A DNA stretch of 64,000 nt from Lawsonella sp012842085 (lineage in GTDB: Bacteria; Actinomycetota; Actinomycetes; Mycobacteriales; Mycobacteriaceae): positions 434,001 through 498,000 of the forward strand of contig DAINXV010000001.1 of assembly GCA_036749735.1 (NCBI GenBank), written 5' to 3'. This document shows positions 17,385-24,247 of this stretch, one piece after another; within the stretch, counting starts at the first letter, position 1, and each line of letters starts with the position of its first letter. A model generated the notes under the pieces. It ran no database searches and was not told where the DNA came from. It saw only the letters and a program-made list of their open reading frames with translations. Made by a program: the position numbers and the translations under genes.

Positions 17385-17972
17385 CTACTCGTCTAGACCA
17401 CTGATGCTTTCGACATCCAGTTGGAGCCCCAAGTTGTCCACCTGCTGTTGCACAAGCAGTTGAGCTACCTGTACGGGGAGGACGGCAGCTGTGGCTACTG
17501 CGGCGATTCCTTCCCCGCGGCCGGTGTAGCCCATCTGGTCGGTGGAGGTGGCAGAGATCGCTACGGGGGCTCCCAAAAGGTCACTCAATACGGCTTCCGC
17601 CTCGCGGCGCCGCTTCCCCAATTTTGGCCGATTCCCGACCATCTGGACGGCAGCGTTAAGCACCACCCAGCCCTCATCTTCCAGAAGTTGGCGGGTTTCC
17701 TTGAGGAGACGCTCGCCGGTGACGTCATCATATTCGGCACGCCCCACCCCAAAGATCGCCCCCAGATCCCCTAAACCTGTTGCCGAAAGTACCGCATCAA
17801 TAAGTGCGTGTACCACCACATCAGCATCGGAGTGCCCGGCGCAGCCATCTTCATCGGGGAAGAAAAGTCCCGCCATCCAACAGTCGCGTCCCGGCTCAAT
17901 TTGGTGTGCGTCGGTGCTGATTCCGACGCGCGGGAAAAAGTCGCGCCAGTGGAGGTTGTCGAGGTCAGTCAT
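17385..17972 (-). CDS. ispF: 2-C-methyl-D-erythritol 2,4-cyclodiphosphate synthase
   Basis: This 195-aa MEP-pathway enzyme forms the cyclodiphosphate from CDP-methylerythritol phosphate, on the route to isoprenoids, menaquinone and the decaprenyl carrier. The zinc site is visible as STDAH and GHSDADVVVHALIDA. The family end pattern ISATSTDQMGYTGRGEGIAA is intact. The C-terminus runs about 30 residues beyond the usual stop. The ATG at 17972 has AGGA 5 nt upstream and overlaps the ispD stop by 8 nt, indicating coupling; an ATG at 17978 has no proper ribosome site. Confidence 0.94.
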   Translation of the reverse strand: MTDLDNLHWRDFFPRVGISTDAHQIEPGRDCWMAGLFFPDEDGCAGHSDADVVVHALIDAVLSATGLGDLGAIFGVGRAEYDDVTGERLLKETRQLLEDEGWVVLNAAVQMVGNRPKLGKRRREAEAVLSDLLGAPVAISATSTDQMGYTGRGEGIAAVATAAVLPVQVAQLLVQQQVDNLGLQLDVESISGLDE

Positions 17973-18768
17973 TCTCATCCTGATTCATATAAATGTTGGC
18001 TAGCGCCAAATCTTCCGGATTGGTGATTTTGAAGGCCCGGCGATCCCCCTCCACCGTCATGACAGTTATTCCGAACCGTTCGAAAAGAGCAGCATCGTCA
18101 GTGGTGTTGATGTCTTCTGCGGCGGCCTGTTCGTGAATTTTGGAGAGCAGCTTGGCATCGAAAGCCTGGGGGGTTTGAATCGCCCGGAGGCGGCTGCGGT
18201 CCGGGGTTCCGATAACGTTGCCGACACTGTCCACCATTTTTATGGTGTCGGTGACGGGCAGAGCGGGAATGACGGCACCCGGGTTGTTTACGGTCATCAG
18301 GAGCCGGGTTTTCTCCACCACGTCCGCAAACAGTTTCGGCGGGGTGAGGCACCGTGCCGCATCATGCACGGCGATGATGGAGACAGGGTCGTTCTCATCG
18401 TTGGCCATGATTCGTTTGATGCCTTCGAAGACACTATCGGAGCGGAGCACTCCCCCGGGATACACCTTGACCGGAATATCTAGTTCTAACGCAGTGGACT
18501 GGTCAATGGCGAGGGAACACATTTCGAAGGAAGCCATCACAACTATCTCTTCGAAGACACCACTGGCCGCGATGTTGAGCAAGCAGTGCTGCAAAATAGT
18601 GTGTTCACCTAGCTCCACGAAGGCTTTGGGCTTGTCTGCCCCCAGCCTATGGCCAGCTCCAGCTGCTGCTACCAGCGCCACGGCTTTGCCGTAGTAGCGG
18701 GTAGCTGGTGCTTCCGGCTGGTCAGCTGCGGTGGTGTTCTCCTCAGGAGTGATATTGTCCGGGTCCAT
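17965..18768 (-). CDS. ispD: 2-C-methyl-D-erythritol 4-phosphate cytidylyltransferase
   Basis: This 267-aa protein activates methylerythritol phosphate with CTP in the MEP pathway. The nucleotide-binding signature LVAAAGAGHRLGADKPKAFVELG, the HDAARCLTPP block and the IQTPQAF motif are all present. About 28 residues of charged, probably disordered sequence precede the catalytic domain. The gene sits 10 bp after carD and overlaps ispF. Coupling of carD with ispD and ispF is conserved in mycobacteria and corynebacteria. Confidence 0.94.
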   Translation of the reverse strand: MDPDNITPEENTTAADQPEAPATRYYGKAVALVAAAGAGHRLGADKPKAFVELGEHTILQHCLLNIAASGVFEEIVVMASFEMCSLAIDQSTALELDIPVKVYPGGVLRSDSVFEGIKRIMANDENDPVSIIAVHDAARCLTPPKLFADVVEKTRLLMTVNNPGAVIPALPVTDTIKMVDSVGNVIGTPDRSRLRAIQTPQAFDAKLLSKIHEQAAAEDINTTDDAALFERFGITVMTVEGDRRAFKITNPEDLALANIYMNQDEND

Positions 18769-18778
18769 TAGAACCTAC

Positions 18779-19351
18779 TTATTTTTTGGTGCGTTTCTTC
18801 CGTTTGGTCTTTTTCTTTTCTTCACGTTCTTTAGCTTCGGCCGCACGTTCCTCTTCCCGGATACGCTCCCCCTCTTCCAGGATGGCGGCGATTTTCTCGT
18901 CCAGGCTTTCATCTTCGCAGCCGTCGGCGAAAGCAAGTTCCCCGACCAGTACCTGCCGTGCCTTAGACAGCATGCGTTTTTCGCCTGCGGAAAGGCCGCG
19001 GTCCTGTTCCCGGCGCCACAAGTCGCGCACTACTTCAGAAACTTTGTTGACGTCACCGGAGGCCAGTTTTTCTTGGTTGGCCTTGTAGCGGCGAGACCAG
19101 TTCTTGGGCTCTTCGACATCGGTTTCTTGGAGAACTTCGAAAACCTTGTTGAGTCCGTCAGCGTCGACGACGTCGCGCACCCCTACGTCTTCCAAACTCT
19201 TCTTAGGTACTCGCACAACCAGATCTGATTGTTGGATCTGGAGAACTAGGTACTCAGTGGCTTCGCCTTTCAGAGTCCGTTCTTCAATTTCAGCGATTTT
19301 AGCGGCACCATGATGTGGGTAGACGACAACGTCTCCAACGTTAAATTCCAT
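18779..19351 (-). CDS. carD: CarD-type RNA polymerase-binding transcription factor
   Basis: This 190-aa protein starts MEFNVGDVVVYPHHGAAKI, the Tudor-like RNA-polymerase interaction domain. A helical DNA-binding C-terminal domain follows, with the basic and Trp motif EEPKNWSRRYKANQEKLASG that supports the promoter fork. CarD stabilises open complexes at rRNA and many other promoters and is essential in mycobacteria. Compared with mycobacterial CarD (162 aa) this protein has an extra Glu/Lys-rich tail of nearly 30 residues ending KKKTKRKKRTKK. A GGGGAAATT ribosome region precedes the start. Confidence 0.95.
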   Translation of the reverse strand: MEFNVGDVVVYPHHGAAKIAEIEERTLKGEATEYLVLQIQQSDLVVRVPKKSLEDVGVRDVVDADGLNKVFEVLQETDVEEPKNWSRRYKANQEKLASGDVNKVSEVVRDLWRREQDRGLSAGEKRMLSKARQVLVGELAFADGCEDESLDEKIAAILEEGERIREEERAAEAKEREEKKKTKRKKRTKK

Positions 19352-19418
19352 GTGGTAATTTCCCCTTTCAATCGCCCCATTCTACCACGTCGTTGACCAG
19401 GGGATTTAATGAGGGTTT

Positions 19419-20072
19419 TTATCCACGTGGGGCAGGCGGCTGCGACTCCTTCGGGGAGGGTTTTGCTTTGGGGACAACCTGGAAAGTAACCGGTTCTCCC
19501 ACTTGTGCATTCAGCACTGTGTAGAGCTCGTATTCACCCGGTTCTGCCCGCGGTGCGCTGTCCGTACAGTTGCCGTCAGCGTTCTTGCGAGTCCCTTCCC
19601 AGTTGACGGTGTAGCGGCGGGATTCACCCGGTTGCAACACTTCTTCCTTGTTTTGGTCGGAGGTGTAGCAAATCTCGGATTTCCACACGGCCTTGTTGTC
19701 CGCCTTGGTGTAAATCTCATAGCGCTGGTGCGCTGCTCCCAGCTGTGCGGTGCAAGCTTTGTCTGAGCTGTTGGTGACCTTCATGATGAGCGGCAGGTTT
19801 TTACCCTGTTCCACGACATCTTGGTCAAGTTGAGCGAGAACAGTCAGATCGCCTTTTTCACAGGCTGGTTCACTGGGAGAGTCAGTATTAGTGATGGTGG
19901 AGGTGGAGGCGACGGTAACAGTGGAGCGGCCTGTGTTCGTCTCCTCTTCATTGCCGCCCACTAGGGCGACGATTCCCCATATGAGCAGCGCGATAACAAC
20001 CACCGCAATAACGATGGCGCCGATGCGTCGGCGACGATAAATTTCCGGGGGCAGTGGCCCCTTTGATTCCAT
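19419..20072 (-). CDS. Membrane-anchored protein of unknown function (Rv3587c-like)
   Basis: This 217-aa protein has a short basic cytoplasmic tail (YRRRR), one membrane helix at about residues 15-36, a Ser/Thr-rich spacer and an outer beta-rich domain. Four cysteines (EPACEKG, KACTAQ, EICYTS, GNCTDS) could form two disulphides. Position next to mutY and size recall Rv3587c of M. tuberculosis, a conserved membrane protein with no known function. Start 20072 is chosen because AAAGG lies 7 nt before ATG; a GTG at 20078 is too close to that site. Confidence 0.75.
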   Translation of the reverse strand: MESKGPLPPEIYRRRRIGAIVIAVVVIALLIWGIVALVGGNEEETNTGRSTVTVASTSTITNTDSPSEPACEKGDLTVLAQLDQDVVEQGKNLPLIMKVTNSSDKACTAQLGAAHQRYEIYTKADNKAVWKSEICYTSDQNKEEVLQPGESRRYTVNWEGTRKNADGNCTDSAPRAEPGEYELYTVLNAQVGEPVTFQVVPKAKPSPKESQPPAPRG

Positions 20073-20134
20073 GCTCACACCTTTACGTTATCGAGAATTT
20101 CACTTCTCTGCCGCCCCATACCGAAGCGTGTCGC

Positions 20135-20140
20135 TACACT
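20135..20140 (+). promoter_or_regulatory. Putative -10 box of leaderless mutY
   Basis: TACACT lies 6 nt before GTG 20147, and no ribosome site is present. This fits a transcript that begins at the start codon. Confidence 0.5.
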
Positions 20141-20146
20141 AAGCAC

Positions 20147-21055
20147 GTGTCGGACAACTTTTTAGCAACTCAGCACGCCCAGGAAACACTCCTCGACTGG
20201 TTTGAAACTGCCCGGCGGCCTTTTCCGTGGCGGGATCCAGAGGTAACTGGGTGGGGAGTGTTGGTGTCGGAGGTTATGAGCCAACAAACCCCCATGTCAC
20301 GGGTGGAACCAGTGTGGCGCGAGTGGCTAGAAAAGTGGCCCCTTCCTTCGGATTTAGCGGCCGAACCAGCCGCCGAAGTGGTGCGTGCCTGGGGGAAACT
20401 GGGCTACCCTCGGCGGGCTTTGCGGCTCCACGAATGCGCCCAGATTATTGCCCAAGATTTTCATGACACCGTCCCCTCCGATGTGGAAACACTGCTGTCT
20501 TTGCCCGGTATCGGCGCCTATACCGCCCGTGCCGTAGCCTGTTTCGCTTATGGCGAAAATGTGCCAGTTGTGGACACTAATGTCCGCCGGGTGGTGGCAC
20601 GTGTGCACCGGGGTCATCCCGAACAGGGCAAGCCGCGGGAGAAGAAAGATCTCGCCGAAGTTGCCGAAATTTTGCCAACCGACGCAGAAACTGGCGTCCG
20701 CTTCTCCGCCGCCCTTATGGAGTTCGGCGCGCTGGTGTGCACATCCCGCAATCCCCGCTGTGAGGACTGCCCCATTGCGGACGACTGTGCATGGCTGGCG
20801 CTGGGGAAGCCCGAATGGGATAAAGAAACCCATGGGGAAAAGCCGACTCCCCAAAAATTCACTGGTACCGATCGACAAGTGCGGGGACTCCTGATGGACG
20901 TGGTGCGGGAAACAGTTGGCGGGGTGGAGAAGGCTGCGCTGGATGTGGTGTGGCCGGATCCTGTGCAGCGGGAGCGTGCTCTCCAGTCGCTGCTAGACGA
21001 TGGTTTAATGAGCCGCTCCGACAGTGGTTTGTACGGTCTCGCGGGCGAATTTTAG
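20147..21055 (+). CDS. mutY: A/G-specific adenine glycosylase MutY
   Basis: This 302-aa DNA repair enzyme removes adenine mispaired with 8-oxoguanine. It has the EVMSQQTPMSRV segment with the catalytic Glu, the helix-hairpin-helix LLSLPGIGAYTARAV and the catalytic Asp in PVVDTNVRRV. The [4Fe-4S] loop is C-X6-C-X2-C-X5-C. The NUDIX-like 8-oxoG recognition domain is short, as in other actinobacteria. The frame stays open to 20054, but the GTG at 20147 is preferred because family similarity begins there and a -10 box lies 6 nt upstream. Its stop overlaps the convergent hydrolase gene by 4 bp. Confidence 0.93.
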   Translation: MSDNFLATQHAQETLLDWFETARRPFPWRDPEVTGWGVLVSEVMSQQTPMSRVEPVWREWLEKWPLPSDLAAEPAAEVVRAWGKLGYPRRALRLHECAQIIAQDFHDTVPSDVETLLSLPGIGAYTARAVACFAYGENVPVVDTNVRRVVARVHRGHPEQGKPREKKDLAEVAEILPTDAETGVRFSAALMEFGALVCTSRNPRCEDCPIADDCAWLALGKPEWDKETHGEKPTPQKFTGTDRQVRGLLMDVVRETVGGVEKAALDVVWPDPVQRERALQSLLDDGLMSRSDSGLYGLAGEF

Positions 21056-21948
21056 TCCGTCAACTGCCCCAAAAATGCCCCTACGTGGTGACGGTAAAAA
21101 TCGGTGTCAATGTCGTGAATGATGTGTCCCGGCTGGCGGGCGTAATGCACCTTACTGGCGTGGGGATTGCGCGCTGCCATCTGCTCCATGGTGTCCCCCT
21201 GCGTCACCCCATCCCGGGCCTTCAGCAGCAGTGCAGGGCAGGTGACGGCATCCCAGGCCGCCCACGTGTCGTGTTCGCCCCAATAGTTCGCAATGTCGGT
21301 GAACGTTTCCATATAGCCATGCAGGGTCCATAACGGAGTGCCGCCGGTGTGGTCCTCGTGTTTGTCGAAACTGCGGCGGAAATAACTGCCGGCAACATCA
21401 CCAAACAGCTGCGAAAAATCCGCTTCCGTAAAAGTGACGGGCCAGGCGTCAAAATAGTCGTCGAACAGCACGGTGGTGAGGCCGCGGAAATCTGGTGACA
21501 TGTCCTCCACCACTATTCCCCGCACCAGTTCCGGATGGGCGGCAGCCACACACCAGGCGTGCATACTGCCCATGGAGTGCCCCACCAGAATAATGTTCTC
21601 CGCCGCGGTGGCGGCCAGTATGCGGGTGACGGCGCTAGTGAGTTCCTGGGTAAAAAACTCGGTGGACACATCCGGGTGGGCGATGGCAGGGTTGGGGTCG
21701 TCGGTGCGCCAGCGGCGCGGCTGTCCCGCCACTTGGGCAGCAGAAAGTGTCTCCGGGAAGGGCCCACCTGTGTGGTAGGGCTGGTCGTAAACATATATGC
21801 CAGCGCCGGCGGGCAGAGTTTGGGCGATCCAGGAGAGGTGCGGTTCCCAGGTGGCGCCCCGCCCCATCAACCCATGCACCAGTAGCACCGGAGGAGTATC
21901 GGCACTGCCCGCACGGAAGCAGTGCAGGTGATGGGTTGGTGCGGACAT
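21052..21948 (-). CDS. Alpha/beta-hydrolase
   Basis: This 298-aa cytoplasmic alpha/beta-hydrolase shows the oxyanion region LLVHGLMGRGATWEPH, the nucleophile elbow GHSMGSMHAW, a cap region rich in aromatic residues and the C-terminal catalytic His in ARQPGHIIHD. No signal peptide is present. The start at 21948 forms a TAATG junction with the upstream ADP-ribosylglycohydrolase gene, so the two are cotranscribed. The longer open frame to 22029 lies inside that gene. The substrate is unknown; an esterase or haloperoxidase-like role is possible. Confidence 0.85.
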   Translation of the reverse strand: MSAPTHHLHCFRAGSADTPPVLLVHGLMGRGATWEPHLSWIAQTLPAGAGIYVYDQPYHTGGPFPETLSAAQVAGQPRRWRTDDPNPAIAHPDVSTEFFTQELTSAVTRILAATAAENIILVGHSMGSMHAWCVAAAHPELVRGIVVEDMSPDFRGLTTVLFDDYFDAWPVTFTEADFSQLFGDVAGSYFRRSFDKHEDHTGGTPLWTLHGYMETFTDIANYWGEHDTWAAWDAVTCPALLLKARDGVTQGDTMEQMAARNPHASKVHYARQPGHIIHDIDTDFYRHHVGAFLGQLTD

Positions 21949-22907
21949 TACGCCTCCAATATGGCGTCCACCCGCTCCACCAGGTCCACAACAGTCCATC
22001 CCGGGTAGCCCTGAAGAACAACTTTCCATTCTTCGGGGATCGCATCCGCGCCCCAGCAGGCGCCCAGCAGGCCACCGGCGATACAGGCCACAGTGTCGGT
22101 GTCGTAGCCGATGCGGATGGCTTTCACCATGGCGTCCCGGAAGTGCTGTTCACCTTTCCCGGAGGTGGTGGAAATGGCGTGCCAGGCGCACACCAAAGCG
22201 TTCACCACCCAGCCGTTGGTGGGGGCGTAGTCGGCGACGGTGGCGCTTTCGGCGGCCTGGAATTTTTCGACCCAGAACCGCTGCTCCTCCACTTCCGCAA
22301 AGTTTTGCAGATAGCTGGGAAGTCCCTGCACGGTGCCCAGCAGGATGGCGTGGCGAATCGCATTGGTCCACATTTGGCAGGCTTCGCGGGCACGCTGATC
22401 GTAATGGGTGAGGTCGGAGATTTTGCCGGCTGCTTTCATTGCCAGCACTGCTTCCCCCTCCCCCAGGAAGGGCAGCGCGACGGGGGTGGTACGCATGAGG
22501 GAACCGTTGCCGCCCTTGCGATTCCCGGGGAGTTTCTTGGAGTCTCGGAGCAGTTCATCCGAGTCGTCGGTGCCGCTGGTGCCCAACACCGCATTTATTT
22601 GACGGCCGATGGCTCGCGGATTGCTGTTGCGCCATTCTTGGAAGGCACGCGTAATAGCGTCCAGTCCCTCTTTGGAATTAAGGTCGAGTCCCTTGGCTGC
22701 GACTTCCAGAATGCAGTTCGACATGGCGGTGTCGTCTGTCCACTGTCCGGCGGGACGAGGGTACGGGCCGTCGGGAAGCATTTCAATATCGCCCTTTTTG
22801 GCGATGTCAGCTGGGTCGCAGAATTCATAGTGCGCACCCAGGGCATCCCCCACTGCCGCACCGATAACGGCACCTAGTGCGCGGTCTCGAACGTCTTTCG
22901 CAACCAT
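21948..22907 (-). CDS. ADP-ribosylglycohydrolase family protein
   Basis: This 319-aa all-helical enzyme of the DraG/ARH type removes ADP-ribose from modified proteins or small molecules. The two-metal site is visible in GQWTDDTAMSN near residue 57 and in GYDTDTVACIAGGLLGA near residue 270. The N-terminal GAVIGAAVGDALGA signature is present. No partner ADP-ribosyltransferase is visible nearby, so its target is unknown. A related enzyme serves the DarTG system, but DarG uses a macrodomain, so that link is not supported. The gene is coupled to the following hydrolase. Confidence 0.9.
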   Translation of the reverse strand: MVAKDVRDRALGAVIGAAVGDALGAHYEFCDPADIAKKGDIEMLPDGPYPRPAGQWTDDTAMSNCILEVAAKGLDLNSKEGLDAITRAFQEWRNSNPRAIGRQINAVLGTSGTDDSDELLRDSKKLPGNRKGGNGSLMRTTPVALPFLGEGEAVLAMKAAGKISDLTHYDQRAREACQMWTNAIRHAILLGTVQGLPSYLQNFAEVEEQRFWVEKFQAAESATVADYAPTNGWVVNALVCAWHAISTTSGKGEQHFRDAMVKAIRIGYDTDTVACIAGGLLGACWGADAIPEEWKVVLQGYPGWTVVDLVERVDAILEA

Positions 22908-23018
22908 TCATTTCTCCTCGGAAAACTAAAATTGTTCTTCTTCTATGCTGTCATGAATTGCGCCACATTGACCAGTATTTTTATTTCTGCTCTTCGCTCC
23001 GACGTCTTTTCCGCTGGG

Positions 23019-23024
23019 TAAGCT
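23019..23024 (+). promoter_or_regulatory. Putative -10 box of a leaderless lipase gene
   Basis: TAAGCT lies 7 nt before ATG 23032. The intervening GGGG is only a weak ribosome site. Confidence 0.35.
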
Positions 23025-23031
23025 GGGGATT

Positions 23032-24108
23032 ATGACCACCTCACATAAAGTTTTCCCCCACCTCCCCCGTCTTGCCCGCACCACCCTGGCGCTCGTTACA
23101 GCTGTGGGGTTGACGGCAAGCGGCATCGTCACCGCCTCCCCTGCCGCAGCCGAACCCGAGCCTGGGGTGAAGCAGCACTTACCGGCCAACCCCTGGTATG
23201 TGAATGACTACCCCGGCATGCCCACCCCTTTTAAAGGGCCGCTGAAGATCGATGTGTCCCGCAGTAATGCCCAAAAAATCCGTGCCAAGAATCCTGATGC
23301 GGATCCTCCGGGCGCCAACGATTGGAACTGCAAGCCCAGTAAGAAACACCCCCTACCGGTGGTGTTGGTGCATGGCACAACAGACCGCCCCTCTGCCGCC
23401 TGGAATGCCGGTGCGCCGCTGTTCAAGAATGCGGGGTACTGTGTGTTTGCCTTGACCTACGGCATGCTGCCCGGCTCCACCGATGGCGCCCTGGACAAGA
23501 TTGAAAACTCGGCCCAGCAGCTCAGTGATTTTGTGCAGAAAGTGTTGCGAGCAACCGGCGCCAAGAAAGTTAACTTGGTGGGGCACTCCCAGGGCGGCAT
23601 GATGCCGTTCTACTACATGAACTTTTTGGGTGGCGCCAAATATGTAAAAAATATGGCCGCCATTAGTCCCTCTTTGCGGGGTGTTGACGGTTTTGGTTTG
23701 TTTAACATTGATCCCATTCACCAGCTTGCGCTGAACCCAGGACCAATTAACATTCCACCCGCACAGGCAGCGCAGATTAAAGACTCTGCTTTCCTCCAGA
23801 AGCTGCATAGCCGCCCACTGCTCAACCCGAATGTCAACTACATCGTCATCGCCACCAAATACGATGATGTGGTGACGCCCTACACGTCGCAGCTGTTGCC
23901 TAAGGCACCGAATGCACGCAACGTCATCATCCAAGACAAGTGCGCGACTAACTTCACCGACCACTACGCGAATGTGTATGATCCGGCGACCCTTAACGTG
24001 GCGCTACAAATGTTTGATTCCACCTACCGGCAGGAAGTGCCTTGTGGGGTGAGCTTGCCGTTTATTGGTGGCTACATTCCACCCGTCGCCACTGTCTCCC
24101 CAAAATAG
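23032..24108 (+). CDS. Secreted lipase/esterase (LipA/EstB class 2 type)
   Basis: This 358-aa exported enzyme has a Sec signal peptide ending ASPAAA at about residue 40. The alpha/beta fold shows the oxyanion strand LPVVLVHGTT, nucleophile GHSQGGMMPF, Asp in TKYDDVVTPY and a likely catalytic His in FTDHYANVYD. Cysteine pairs (NWNCKP with GYCVF, and DKCATN with PCGVS) suggest two disulphides. It is a paralogue of the lipases at 48.6 and 49.7 kb, which share the C-K and HGT block. It probably hydrolyses host acylglycerols outside the cell. A strong terminator follows. Confidence 0.88.
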   Translation: MTTSHKVFPHLPRLARTTLALVTAVGLTASGIVTASPAAAEPEPGVKQHLPANPWYVNDYPGMPTPFKGPLKIDVSRSNAQKIRAKNPDADPPGANDWNCKPSKKHPLPVVLVHGTTDRPSAAWNAGAPLFKNAGYCVFALTYGMLPGSTDGALDKIENSAQQLSDFVQKVLRATGAKKVNLVGHSQGGMMPFYYMNFLGGAKYVKNMAAISPSLRGVDGFGLFNIDPIHQLALNPGPINIPPAQAAQIKDSAFLQKLHSRPLLNPNVNYIVIATKYDDVVTPYTSQLLPKAPNARNVIIQDKCATNFTDHYANVYDPATLNVALQMFDSTYRQEVPCGVSLPFIGGYIPPVATVSPK

Positions 24109-24185
24109 TCGCTGTAGTATCTGCCGGAACCGCTGGTAAGGGAACAGTCCTGTAGGAAGCTTGGAAAGCGGCAGTTAACTAAATG

Positions 24186-24218
24186 AAAGGTGGACCCGCG
24201 TAACGCGGGTCCACCTTT
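24186..24218. terminator. Strong bidirectional terminator between lipase and clpC
   Basis: A perfect 15-bp stem (24186-24200 with 24204-24218, arm AAAGGTGGACCCGCG) with a 3-nt loop is followed by ATGTTTTATGTTTTG. It separates two convergent genes. Confidence 0.92.
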
Positions 24219-24247
24219 ATGTTTTATGTTTTGTTTTCTGTTAGTTC

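Noticed and set aside
21949..22029. 27-residue Gly/Cys-rich extension of the alpha/beta-hydrolase
   Set aside because: It lies inside the preceding gene; the TAATG junction at 21948 gives the natural start.
21948..22907. DarTG-like anti-phage ADP-ribosylation system
   Set aside because: The protein is of the DraG/ARH type rather than a macrodomain, and no ADP-ribosyltransferase gene is next to it.
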